Source: Collodictyon triciliatum
Taxonomy: Eukaryota; CRuMs
NCBI GenBank assembly: GCA_043381765.1
Contig: JBHJMP010000148.1
Span: 1 to 25,217 of the forward strand
DNA length: 25,217 bases
Reading direction: 5' to 3'
A model generated the notes under the pieces. That model was not told the origin of the DNA. It did not search any database and saw nothing but the letters and a program-made list of their open reading frames with translations. Within the stretch, counting starts at the first letter, position 1; each line of letters opens with the position of its first letter. A program made the position numbers and the translations under genes. Below, piece by piece: positions 1 through 10,598 of the stretch.

Positions 1-140
1 CAAAAAAAAAAACCAAAAAAACCAAAAAAACCAAAAAAACCAAAAAAACCAAAAAAACCAAAAAAACCAAAAAAACCAAAAAAACAAAAAAACAAAAAAA
101 ACCAAAAAAACCAAAAAAAAAACAAAAACAAAACAAAAGA
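1..140. repeat. A-rich simple repeat, 9-base unit CCAAAAAAA
   Basis: The window opens in a tandem array of CCAAAAAAA with small length changes, grading into CAAAAA units before position 140. It lies just upstream of the macro-domain gene. No gene is visible in it. Confidence 0.9.
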
Positions 141-214
141 ACAAGCCGGAGAAGTGTTAAAAGAAACCTCTGAAAATCAACAAAGACTCGGTTCAGCAAG
201 AAGCAGCTGGCAAC

Positions 215-1271
215 ATGCCACCCAAAAGCGTCGGGGCGACGTCAAGCAGACAGACCAAGCTGACGGAATTCTGCATCCAAAGCCGGCCTTCTGCTCTGAA
301 GCGATCAAACACCACAGACTTTAGCGGCACAGCCGCACTTCCTAAACGCCCCCTCGTTGCAAGAACCGCGACGCGAGACGATGTGCTGCAGGAGACATCA
401 GAGACCGACCCGCAAGGCAGCAACGAGGCAGCGACCCCGCCTCAGACCCCGCCATTATCAGAAACCCCGGCCGAAGAAAGCCACGAGTTTGCTGCTGCCC
501 AAAACAAAGGCGAGCCCCTGACTCCGCCCCCAGATGAAAAAGAACCCACCCCTGAAAAAACACCCGAGGGCACTGATGATTCAGGTGAGGAAGGCTCTTG
601 CAATGCAGGTTTTATCCTATACGGCGCTAAATTGGTTCAACTACATCGCGTCTCCTTGCTTTACAATAGACAAGGAGCAGCCGGCCCCAGAGCACAGGGC
701 CCAGGAAAAGCCAAGACGCCTTGAAGAAGTCGACTCTGCCGCGGTGGTAAGTGAAAGTATCGACTCGAGGATTCGAGCCACGATTGCAAATGGAATCAAA
801 GTGATTCGAGAAATTGAGTTTGTGGAGCAAGAGTTTTCTGCAAAGCGAGTCATCCGTATCTGCCAAGGAGACTTGACGCGCGAAATAACCGACTGCATCG
901 TTAATCCAGCCAACGGACACCTTTCGCATGGAGGCGGATTGGCTTATGCAATAAGTTCAAAGGCAGGCAGCGCACTTGATAGGGAAAGTCGGGACTATGT
1001 GAGAGCCAACGGCACGCTACCTACAGGCCAAGGTTCCTTCTTGTTCAACAATCTGATTCCTTGCCTCTACCATCTCCTTTTTTTTTTTAAAAAAAAATTA
1101 AATATAGTAATAGTAATCATTATATGTATTCTGTTTCTCTACGCATTTGTTACATCATTCCTCACACATACAAAATATACCATACCCTATCTGGTTTGTA
1201 AAAAATTAGAAATAATGTGTAAAATGTTAGAATCCAACTTAAGGCACAACGTGATTTCCTCATCCTGATTA

Positions 1272-1326
<55 letters not shown>

Positions 1327-1897
1327 AGCTATGTTTACAACTTCGGGTAGACTACCTTGCAAATTTGTTGTACATGCAGTCGGCCCGATATACCGAAACG
1401 GAAAACAGAAAGAATCACAGCTTCTGAGGGATTCCTGTCAGAATAGCTTGAAAGTAGCAGATTCTCAAAATGTAAAAACCTTCACTTCCTTTTGTATCAA
1501 CCATATCTTTATTTCAAAATTTTTGCACCCTAACTGATTAGAGAACGGTCTTTAAAATAATACCACAAATAACCAATACACTCACAATTCGATTGAATAT
1601 TGCATATAGAGTAATATTTGTACCTTGCACCAATTTTTTTTTCATCTTCGCTTCACACGCTTCACACATACTCTCTGTCTCTCTTTTTCTTCTTTCATTT
1701 TTGGTGTGTATGAATGCTTCACTAAACAATTGTACACTTCCAAATAAAAGGCATTCTCCATCGCCATACCTGCTATTAGTAGTGGAATATTCGGGTTTCC
1801 TAAAGATTTATGTGCACAAATCCTCGTAGACACGGTTTTGAGATGGTTCCAAGAAAACCACACCACCTCGATAAGTGTTGTTCATTTGACAAAGTAA
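215..1897 (+). CDS. Macro-domain protein (ADP-ribose binding), four exons
   Basis: Exons 215-584, 670-1032, 1329-1471 and 1751-1897 join in frame to about 340 residues. Introns start GTGAGG, GTTCCT and GTAAAA and end AG. Residues 1-182 are disordered, rich in Ser, Thr, Pro and Glu, with basic patches. A PIP-box-like motif QTKLTEFC covers residues 13-20. The macro domain runs from about 183 to the end: VIRICQGDLT, then IVNPANG, then HGGGLAYAISSKAG, then LPCKFVVHAVGP, and in exon 4 IPAISSGIFGFP. This is the ADP-ribose-binding loop set, closest in style to the PARP9/14 class (established knowledge). Seen: all loop motifs are intact. Inferred: a nuclear protein reading or removing ADP-ribose. The 3' end is uncertain: exon 4 reads into TAA at 1895-1897, but a good donor (GTAAGT at 1894) overlaps it, so a short further exon is possible. 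Confidence 0.85.
1281..1326 (+). repeat. Poly(A) tract abutting a 3' splice site
   Basis: About 44 adenines end directly in CAG, the acceptor of macro-gene intron 2 (1033-1328). The usual pyrimidine tract is absent here. Confidence 0.85.
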
Positions 1898-2378
1898 GTG
1901 AGTGATATCATAGGGAAACATAATCGTGCTGATATTGATCGCTTTTAAACTCGACTTACCATACCAAAAGGTTATTTTTTCCTTTATCAGACCTTTTTTT
2001 TTTTTTTTTGAAAATGTGTTTTTATTGTTTTTCTAAGTTTTTTTAAAAGAATCTCAAAATAAATTGGGTACCCCCCAACTTAAAACAGTATTGACGAGGT
2101 CACGGTGTCACATTTGCGTGATGCTTTTGACAGCGCCTTCCCAAATGCTTCATAAATACAAGGCAATCAACAGGGTGTACTTCATGCAACGACCATAAGC
2201 AACCCATGCCACATGAAAGGAATAAAAGGATAAATGAATTCATATGAAGGTCGACATTTGTATAGCAATTTTTTTCGACTAGCGCGTCTCATGAATATGG
2301 AAGAGCTACCCGTGAAAGGAATAAAAGGCGTAGCCAAAGTCAGGTACAACATAAATCCATGTAACTAATCTTGTTTAT
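1898..2378. other. Intergenic space between two convergent genes
   Basis: This stretch holds the 3' flanks of the macro gene (+) and of the surface-protein gene (-). A T run lies near 1987-2009. The 16-mer TGAAAGGAATAAAAGG occurs twice, at 2214-2229 and 2313-2328. I see no coding exon that I can support. Confidence 0.6.
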
Positions 2379-5300
2379 TTAGATTGAATATATGCTTGAG
2401 TTGCTCTTACTAATATCAGTGTTAATATCAACATCACCGATCTCCGTCATCTCATAATCTTTTAGAATGACACTGAAAAAGCGAATTTCTCTCCTTATCC
2501 TCTTCATTAACACTAACCCAGCGCATAGAGCCTAATGAAGTTTATAGCGAATTGATGTTGGCCAAATATATCCATGATGCAAAATTGAACGAAAGATCAT
2601 AACAAACAAACAAACAAAATGAGTTGGCGACATCACTTTACACAATATTTTCTGTTTCTGTCCCTTACCGCTGTCGCAAGTGTAATCATCGTCACGAGGT
2701 AGCCATGACTTTCCTTGGTGTCAATCAGCGATAAGAGCACCATTGCCTATTCAAAGTTCTCAGCACCGCAACGATACAGAAATCAAATCCAGAATAAATA
2801 TAAAGCACCCATGAAACTTCCATATATAAAACGGAAGAGTTGTACCTGAATGCATTTTGCAAACGACACGAACATCGTGAAAAGATTTCCAGGCAAAGTG
2901 GCCATCGGCCTATTATCAAGCAACAATGTGAGACAAAGGCAATTCATATGATAGTCTTAAAACGGTCTTTTTTTTTTTAGCACAGGAAGGGCTCATATAC
3001 GACCAAGAAATGCGATGTCAACGAGTCGGGCGTGTACTATAACATAACATAACATAACATAACATAACATAACATAACATAACATAACATAACATAACAT
3101 AACATAACATAACATAACATAACATAACATAACATANNNNNNNNNNNNNNNNNNNNNNNNNNNNNNNNNNNNNNNNNNNNNNNNNNNNNNNNNNNNNNNN
3201 NNNNNNNNNNNNNNNNNNNNNNNNNNNNNNNNNNNNACATAACATAACATAACATAACATAACATAACATAACATAACATAACATAACATAACATAACAT
3301 AACATAACATAACATAACATAACATAACATAGCATAACATAACATAGCAAAACGAAACAAATCAGCATGACAATTGTCCAATTAAAGGTAATACCAAAGT
3401 AACATCACGAAGGTGAATTTCATGAGAACAAGGATGCCATTGGTAAAGACACGAACAGCAACATCATGCACAAGCACAGATACCATGCAGATGGTGCACG
3501 ACAAGCTCATATCCAGAGATGAAAACCAAGAAAACTGGGGTTTGGATTGAGCAGAAAAAAACTCTGCCGATCTTTTGGTTATGCTGCCACTTAGGCGCGA
3601 CTCATGTTGAAATCTAAACGAAACCGTATTTGATTTTATCCATGGGGTTTCTCTTAATTGCATGAATAAAGAAATTGCAAGCATTTCTGCAAATAGATAG
3701 AAACGATGGTTCATGCAAGCAAAATTCGGACAAAGTCTAAACTCACTTCCGGTTCCTTGTCATATAGAGGGAGTATAAAATGAATCCAATCACATAAACT
3801 AAAAAGACAATCCAACCCAAAACAGATGCTGGCAAATGCGAACCTTTGTTCAAAAAAAAAAAAAGAGAGTGGAATCATTAGTGGATTTCCGGCCATAATG
3901 AAGCTCAGACTCTAAATCAGGAAAATATGGCCTATCACATTATGCCATACCATTCATAACCGATATCTACAAACCTGTGTAGCATTCCTCGGACATTTCG
4001 ATTCGCATAACACTATTATTATATACTTGTTTGCAATCAATTAATTGGATGGTTCGGAATGTGACGAGGATGTAGACAAGGTACCCCAGCATGAGTAACG
4101 ACTACGGTCGATTTATATTATATCAATATATATAACTTGATTAGAAAAACAAATAAAAATAAAAATAAAAATAAAAATAAAAATAAAAATAAAAATAAAA
4201 ATAAAAATAAAAATAAAAATAAAAATAAAAATAAAAACAAAAACAATAAAACAATAAAACGAATAACAAAAAACAAAAAACAAAAAACAACAATAAAAAC
4301 AATAAAAACAATAAAAACAATAAAAACAATAAAAACAATAAAAACAATAAAAACAATAAAAACAATAAAAACAATAAAAACAATAAANNNNNNNNNNNNN
4401 NNNNNNNNNNNNNNNNNNNNNNNNNNNNNNNNNNNNNNNNNNNNNNNNNNNNNNNNNNNNNNNNNNNNNNNNNNNNNNNNNNNNNNNAATAAAAACAAAA
4501 ATAAAAACAAAAATAAAAACAAAAATAAAAACAAAAATAAAAACAAAAATAAAAACAAAAATAAAAACAAAAATAAAAACAATATAAAAAAAACCAAAAG
4601 CATACCTCCATTGCTCTTAGTTTAAACTTACGAAAATAAAATAAAAGTGGCTTGGGTTCACATCGAAATCTTATTCTTAAGAAAATCATCCTCATAAAAA
4701 CGCATAGGAGCATGAATGCACCACACACAAACACACTTATTATTGTCATGTAATAATACGTTGGATATTTGATGAATGAGGTGTTGCATCCTGTTAAGCA
4801 TTTGTTCGTACATTAATCTCTCTAAATATCATGATATAAATGTAATGGATGTTTTCTTTTCTTTTCTTTCCTCTTTTTTTTCCTCAAAAAACAACCTGGG
4901 CGAACAAAATTGAAATCAAGCAGGATCCATGATAAAGATGAAAAAAATTTCCTTCCGTGTGGTATCATTTCACTTCCAGAAAGCCCGATTTGCACAATTT
5001 GTTGGACAGACAGCATAAATGTTGTAAACATAAAAATCCTTTTCGATGTAGAAACTAAAAATCGAGATATTAATGACGCAGCAATGTATACTCCCTAGCT
5101 CAAATACAAGAAATAATTGTGGAGGAAGTAAAATTTACAGAAACATACATATTATAATGTATGATATACTGGCTGCAAAAAGCGACGAAGCGATGAGAAC
5201 GGGCTTCAAATTCAGGTCATCATCCGAACACGATTGACATGTGGGACCTTGTCTATAATAACCGTCCAAACATACAGAACAAAATTGGTTGCCGTATCCT

Positions 5301-8300
5301 ATTAAGTACAATTGGAAATTAATTGGTAAAAAAATTACAAATAGAAGCACAATCATGATAGATACATAGTAATTCATGAACTTGGCCCGTATAAATTAAT
5401 AACATAACTAAAAATGTATAATGAAATAGTAAACATATTAAGTTAAAATACATCACACAACCTGAGGCACACTTCGATAATCTGCCTCCTATGCAGCCCT
5501 CAGCAGGATAGCATTCTACAGGGCGTACACCTATGTAATATATGTTTAAATTCATACATTAGCTTATTACATTGACATCACATTTGGCAACTAGTTAGTC
5601 TTTCCAATAAACCGATGGAAAAAAACGAAAGGGAATTCATATAAATAATCATTTCAAACATACTTTCATCAGGCGACCAGCTCCCTTCTTTTGGCCATAC
5701 CCTGTTGCCACCAGGACATTCGGCATTTGCTGTTCCAAAATCCAAAAATTAAATATCCATAATAATGCACAAGAAAATGAAAAAAGAAAAGAAAAAGAAA
5801 AGAAAAAGAAAAAGAAAAAGAAAAGAAAAAGAAAAGAAAAAGAAAAGAAAAAGAAAAAGAAAAAGAAAAAGAAAAAGAAAAAGAAAAAGAAAAAGAAAAA
5901 GAAAAGAAAAAGAAAAAGAAAAAAAAGGAGAACTATTTATAAACATTTTACATGGACAAATCGAGCAAGATGCATAGCCATGCGTTCCAGGGGCACCTAG
6001 AGACCATGATAAAATTAGGCAGACGACCAAAATTTAACCTGATTCGAAAATTAAACAAGTTAACCAATTTTATTCTCAAAATTCCAAAATACACTCACAT
6101 GACGTGCTGACATAAAGTTGATTTTCTGGAGGGCATGTAGGATAACCTTGAGATGTTTGTGTCTTGCCAGCTGGACAACTAATCGAATTTTTTACTTAAG
6201 CGAAGGAAGTCATAAAAAAGGGAGTTTTTTTCCAGACACAAACCTATGATATGCTCCGTTCGTATTCATCACTGTGACAATCTAGACAAAAGAGGTCAGA
6301 AATACCATTAATTTTTTTTCTTCTCGACATATTAGACAACATTTAAAACTAACCAAGTAAGAGTCCTCCTGAAAAATTCCAATGATCCGTGTTTGCAGTT
6401 TCTCAGTTGATATAAATGTCGTTTGCCCCTCAACTTTACAAAAATAAAAAATGTAGAAGTAGAAAGTTACTTTAAAAAAATTATTTTTTTAGAAAAAAGA
6501 GTTGCTATGTACGCTAAAATTGAGTGTGAATAAGCAACCTCTAAGGGAATGATTTGAGGGTGAAGTAATTATGACAAAGGTAGCCCGAGTGAAGAAATTT
6601 CCAGTAATATTTACCAACCCACCGTCCACTTTAATTGTTCTTTGGTTATAAATGAGAGTTAATTTCTTTGTATAAGGATATTAGCTATAACATAAAACTA
6701 GCTTGAAAAGAAGCAAGAGATTCATTCGCCTATTTTTTTTTTTGAGCAACAGTTAACGTTTGTAGTCATTGTCTTACGGATTCTCTAATTTCAGAATTAA
6801 AGGAAAGTTCACACCAACATTGGTGACTGGTATAGAAACAGGGCCCTTGGGTACATAAAAAAAATATTTAAAACAATCACCTCATTAACTTCGATATCAA
6901 TTAGTTTGAATAGAATTAAGGAAAAATTAACATTAACAAGTTAAATATTACAATATTCTTGAACGTGACATCTTTTGTTATTGGCCACCCAACTTGAATG
7001 CTATACGAAACATTCACACCTTGATTGCTAATGTGTGGCTATAGTAACGCTAATTAAATCGCTGGTAATTTTTTTTGAAATTGTTTATATCGCTTGGGTA
7101 GATAGTATTCAATCATACCAAACCCTGAATTACAACTCTTTGGTCTACATTCCAGTTCCTTAAAAATACAAAGCATAAATAAGAAATTGAATGCTATTGA
7201 TGATGTTTAATAAATAGCAATAAAAAAAGAACAGTAAATAACAACATGTGAAATAGATATATACATAAATATATCAATCTTTGAGCTCTCGTGGTTTTAA
7301 TACCTAATATCATAACTTAGTGAAGACGGCGATATAATAGATTGCCTCGGGTCTGTGCTCAAAACTTTAAGTATGACCACATCATTTGGTGGGTTTGACA
7401 ATTTCTAGTGTGCATTATCATGTATAATAATTAAGCCAATTTTTTCACAAATAAGTGCAAGTCAAAATAAAAAGGAAAATAATGGAGAATAAAGAGAGAA
7501 AAAAGAGGAAAAAAAAAGGGGGAAAAAGGGAAAAAGGGAAAAAGGGAAAATCGGAGAAAAGAGAAAAAAGAGAAAATAAGAAGAGAAAAATTTAAAGCTG
7601 AAAATTACCACTAATAAATGCGCTGAAGGTTGCCTATCAATTGATGACGTAAAAAGGTTCATCCACGGCCACACCAAGATACCGTTACCTAGATTAAAAA
7701 AAGAAGTTAAGTTATCATCAAATTCCCTACGATGAACCGAATAATACTTAACTGTTTGATAAACACGTTCCTCCTATAAGCGAAAAGTCTGACTTGCATT
7801 TACATGATTGGTTTCTTGTATCAATGTCCTCATAAGAATTGGGATCGATCTTGTCATATAGAAGCCACGCTTTTAATATCATTTGACAAATTAAATAAAA
7901 AAGAGCAGTACTTATTGGATATGATAGATAATGGGTAATAAAACCTTCGAGCAAGGTAAGACAAAAACAGAGTGGGTAGTGCGTAGTGATGTACCAGACA
8001 CTTCAAACAGTAATTCATACTGCTGCCCATGAACCCCTAAATTTTTCTCGTGGTAAAGCCTGGGTGATAAAATGCATTTTTTTTTTTTGTATTGAGCGGA
8101 TTACCTTTAAATCCGAATCCGTCGAATATAGCTAATCCATTAACAACACGTGTAGTTTTCGGTAATATAGTATCATTTGATGGAATATTTGGAGATATTT
8201 TATTCACTGTTATAAAAAAACAGAAAAAGTAAATAAATAATAAATATTTGTCACCCTAATGATTCATCTGATTAAGTAAATGAAGAAGCTGAAGTAAAGT

Positions 8301-10598
8301 TCCTTTAAAACCATTGAAGGATTTGTTTCTTTGATGTAGAATTTAGTTTAACCTGACACTGACAGGCCACCTAAAATAGGGTTGCCTAAACCATCCAGAA
8401 CGGCTAACTTTGGTGCATGCGTAAACGGTCCATCGTTATCGTAATTTTCATCAGGAAGAGGTTCAACTGGAACATTTTTGAGACAAACAAAACAACAATA
8501 ATATTAGATGAAAATAAAGCAAAGTTTAATAATTCAAAAGATTATATCAAAATAGCTTCAAAAATGAGCATCAAAGTGATATACAAGAGATAATAATATT
8601 GAAAATTTTCGCTTACCAAATACAAGAATCTTTGGAGTATTCATATATGAAGTAGTAACACTCAAAGACGAATCTATTGTTGGACTATTCGATTTTTTTT
8701 GTAGTTTGCTGAGTGACATACTTCTTGCAAGACTACCTGTAAGATTTCTAGAGCAACTTCCAGAACGACTTCCAGAGCGACTCCATGAACGACTTGCAGA
8801 ACGACTTGCAGAACGACTTCTAGAGAGACTTCCAGAGAGACTTCCAGAGAGACTTCCAGAACGACTCCCAGAACGACTTGCAGAAAGACTTGCAGAACGA
8901 CTTGCAGAACGACTTGCAGAACGACTCCCTGAACGACTCCCTGAACGACTCCCTGAACGACTCCCTGAACGACTTGCAGAACGACTCCCAGAACGACTTG
9001 CAGAACGACTCCCTGAACGACTCCCTGAACGACTCCCTGAACGACTCCCTGAACGACTTCCAGAGAGACTTCCAGAGAGACTTCCAGAGAGACTCCCTGA
9101 ACGACTCCCAGAACGACTTGCAGAACGACTCCCTGAACGACTTCCAGAGCGACTCCATGAACGACTCCCAGAACGACTTCTAGAGAGACTTCCAGAGAGA
9201 CTTCCAGAGAGACTTCCAGAGAGACTTCCAGAGAGACTTCCAGAGAGACTTCCAGAGAGACTTCCAGAGCGACTCCCTGAACGACTCCCAGAACGACTTG
9301 CAGAACGACTTCCTGCACGACTTCTCAAAATACTTCCTGAACGATTTCCAGAACAACTTCCTGAACGAGACTTTGAGCGAGACCTTGAACGAGACTTTGA
9401 ATGAGACCTTGAACGAGACTTTGAATGAGACCTTGAACGAGACTTTGAATGAGACCTTGAACGAGACTTTGAATGAGACCTTGAACGAGACTTTGAATGA
9501 GACCTTGAACGAGATTTTGAGCGAGACTTTGAGCGAGACCTTGAGCGAGACCTTGAGCGAGACCTTGAACGAGACCTTGAGCGAGACCTTGAACGAGACC
9601 TTGAACGAGACCTCTTAGGTGACTTGGAAAATGTTCCTAAAAATAACGTCGATTGTAATACAATATTTTTTTTTTAAAAAAAAATTATTTGAAGACTTTA
9701 GAATTGAAGACTAAATAAGCCCCCATATTCTGTAAGAAAACCAAAATTTGATCATCAAGATCCTTCAATACATGCATTCTGACACGAAGAATCATGGCCA
9801 ATACGTACCTGTAAATACTTCCTTGTTGTAAAGGATGTCGGCGTACCCTACACCGCTATTCGCGGACGGATTTCCTTCAATAAGATATCTCGACGTTTTT
9901 GTGACAGGCTCAACCGTCCCAGGCACACCGAGGCCATTCAGCACCCATGTGGTTCCGTTTGTTGTGTAAGTGTACACAAGGGTTGGGTTTTGGTTTGTCT
10001 GCACCCTAATCGTGGCACCTGCGACAGCCACAGACTGACCAAAGTACTCGTACGACATCGAGCCGGTGAGCTTTGCCACATTGATAAGAGTGTTTCCAGA
10101 GAGTGTATACACATACACTGCTCCTCGGTTGGTACTTGCTGAGATGGTCTCGGCAGCGCAGCCCACGACTGCAATGGTCGCAGAGACACCGACCGCATTT
10201 CCGTAGAACATGTAGGGGAGCGGGGTTGGCGGATACAGCATGGCCGACTGCAGCCACGTGGAGCCAGAAAGGGTGAAGTAGAACGCAGCCCCGCAGCCAA
10301 AGGATGCACCAAAGGATGTTGCCGGCGCTCCAACCAAAGCAGCCGTGTCTGAGATTGAGACGCTCTGCCCAAACGCCCCGCTGATAATGCCCGGCTCCGC
10401 GCTGATGCGCTGCATGTTTGCCCAGCTCGGCTTCTGGGTGGGTGTGGCACTTGCGGCCTTTGGCAACGCAGGCACTTCGGCGCCGGTTGTTTGCTCGCCC
10501 GTGAGCATGACAAACAGCATCAGCGCGCCAAACAATCGGGGCTGCACAAAAAGCACAACGCGGCGGTTGATCCGCCATGGCTGCTTCGGACAGTCCAT
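2379..10598 (-). CDS. 29-exon surface protein: signal peptide, FG-GAP, RS/GS repeat, Cys-rich stalk, multi-pass membrane region
   Basis: Exons in transcription order: 9809-10598, 8617-9636, 8353-8466, 8105-8206, 7945-8036, 7753-7849, 7609-7688, 7304-7404, 7124-7158, 6952-7019, 6778-6845, 6615-6628, 6354-6433, 6244-6281, 6099-6178, 5952-5996, 5664-5729, 5462-5530, 5149-5298, 4896-5054, 4606-4790, 3975-4101, 3747-3843, 3620-3650, 3395-3561, 2846-2909, 2778-2816, 2669-2746, 2379-2531. Every intron is GT..AG, every phase matches, and the sum (4209 bases) is 1402 codons plus a TAA stop. The start ATG is followed by a hydrophobic signal segment. Modules are listed as separate entries. This looks like an adhesion or sensing receptor; the ligand is unknown. 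Least certain are the 14-base exon 6615-6628 and the borders of 3620-3650 and 3395-3561. Annotators could easily split this gene into several. I know of no named family with this exact order. Confidence 0.8.
3041..3346. repeat. (AACAT)n microsatellite with assembly gap
   Basis: Near-perfect AACAT pentamers lie on both sides of 100 Ns (3137-3236), a placeholder-sized gap, so the true length is unknown. The tract sits in the intron between exons 3395-3561 and 2846-2909. ORFs of repeating YVML come from it and are not genes. Confidence 0.95.
4147..4590. repeat. (AAAAT)n / (AATAAAAAC)n microsatellite with assembly gap
   Basis: AAAAT units change to AATAAAAAC and then AAAATAAAAAC units, with 100 Ns at 4388-4487. 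The tract fills the intron between exons 4606-4790 and 3975-4101. Confidence 0.95.
5149..6281 (-). other. Exons 14-19: cysteine-rich stalk and first membrane segment
   Basis: Small, mostly phase 1-1 exons encode VTVMNTNGAYHS, CPAGKTQTSQGYPTCP, CAPGTHGYASCSICP, ECPGGNRVWPKEGSWSPDE, CYPAEGCIGG and CSVCLDGYYRQGPTCQSC. The style is that of GCC2/GCC3 or TNFR-like cysteine modules. Exon 19 passes into a hydrophobic helix (PVLIASSLFAASISYIIIC), the first membrane span. Confidence 0.75.
5772..5929. repeat. (AAAAG)n / (AAAAAG)n microsatellite
   Basis: A purine-only tract of AAAAG and AAAAAG units lies in the intron between exons 5952-5996 and 5664-5729, starting about 22 bases past the donor. On the gene's strand it is CT-rich. 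Confidence 0.9.
6354..8466 (-). other. Exons 3-13: beta-sandwich-like ectodomain modules
   Basis: Two similar units contain LAVLDGLGNPILGG and LAIFDGFGFKG, followed by GQQYELLFEVSG and a CKCKSDFSLIGGTCL knuckle. A second type reads KLSNPPNDVVILKV, then ISPSSLSYDI, then NWNVDQRVVIQGVNVSYSI. That resembles the 'P..DV ... L.FT..NW..PQ.V' repeats found in many extracellular protist and bacterial proteins. A partial third copy follows (VGVNFPLILKLENP). The assignment to Ig-like or Calx-beta-like folds is inference from pattern only. Confidence 0.6.
7466..7592. repeat. G/A purine tract with GGGAAAAA units
   Basis: A mostly purine stretch with repeated AAAAAGGG lies in the intron between exons 7609-7688 and 7304-7404. 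Confidence 0.8.
8617..9636 (-). other. Exon 2: RS/GS-repeat segment of about 340 residues
   Basis: The acceptor TTTTTAG is followed by FSKSPKRSRSRSRSRS. The reading continues as RS/KS dipeptides, then as GSRSGSLS, ASRS and WSRS tetrapeptides encoded by 12-base units. It ends with a non-repetitive tail (SPTIDSSLSVTTS) and donor TTTG|GTAAGC. Both borders are phase 1, so the exon is symmetric. The frame stays open across all 1020 bases. Most of this tract is also open in other frames because the units lack stops, so the splice fit is what identifies the coding frame. Confidence 0.75.
8706..9620. repeat. Coding minisatellite of 12-base units
   Basis: On the + strand, units resemble GACTTCCAGAGA, GACTCCCTGAAC and GACTTGCAGAAC up to about 9300, then alternate GAGACTTTGAAT and GAGACCTTGAAC to 9616. 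All are 12 bases or pairs of 6, so copy-number change keeps the minus-strand RS/GS frame. Blocks of identical units show local expansion. Confidence 0.9.
9809..10598 (-). other. Exon 1: signal peptide and FG-GAP (integrin-like beta-propeller) repeats
   Basis: The first 45 residues carry a basic patch, then a hydrophobic run (LFGALMLFVMLTGEQ), fitting a secretory signal. Three FG-GAP-type blades follow: FGQSVSISDTAALVGAP, YGNAVGVSATIAVVG with GAVYVYTLSG, and FGQSVAVAGATI. The canonical Ca-binding DxDxDG loop is not seen. The exon ends at ACAG|GTACGT in phase 1. It is clearly richer in GC than the following exons. Confidence 0.85.

Larger units (their letters stand above)
2379..5054 (-). other. 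Exons 20-29: polytopic membrane region and cytoplasmic tail
   Basis: Hydrophobic spans include IFMFTTFMLSVQQIV, TIISVFVCGAFMLLCVF, LLMLGYLVYILVTF, LGWIVFLVYVIGFILYSLY, ILVLMKFTFVMLLW, FHGCFIFILDLISAMVLLSL and GYLVTMITLATAALCAGLVL. With the span in exon 19 this makes about eight. The tail is KRIRREIRFFSVILKDYEM and then acidic and serine-rich to TAA at 2379-2381. This C-terminal layout recurs in large cysteine-rich membrane proteins of protists; function unknown. Confidence 0.7.

Noticed and set aside
1-140. Possible telomere at a window end (also 25051-25217)
   Set aside because: CCAAAAAAA and CCTTTTTT are not known telomere units, and similar tracts occur inside the window.
2993-3381. Minus ORFs of repeating MLCYV through the N gap
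   Set aside because: Translation of the AACAT repeat and Ns; it lies in an intron.
4118-4749. Long ORFs on both strands (FLFLFL, KNKNKN, TIKTIK)
   Set aside because: Microsatellite and N-gap artefacts. Only the non-repeat part 4606-4790 on the minus strand is a supported exon.
8674-9618. Other-frame ORFs over the minisatellite (LPERLPERL, NETLNETL, KSFRESF)
   Set aside because: The 12-base unit lacks stops in most frames. Only the RS/GS frame fits both splice borders and phases.
3041-9620. Possible CRISPR or regulatory repeat arrays
   Set aside because: The units are contiguous with no spacers. These are microsatellites or a minisatellite.
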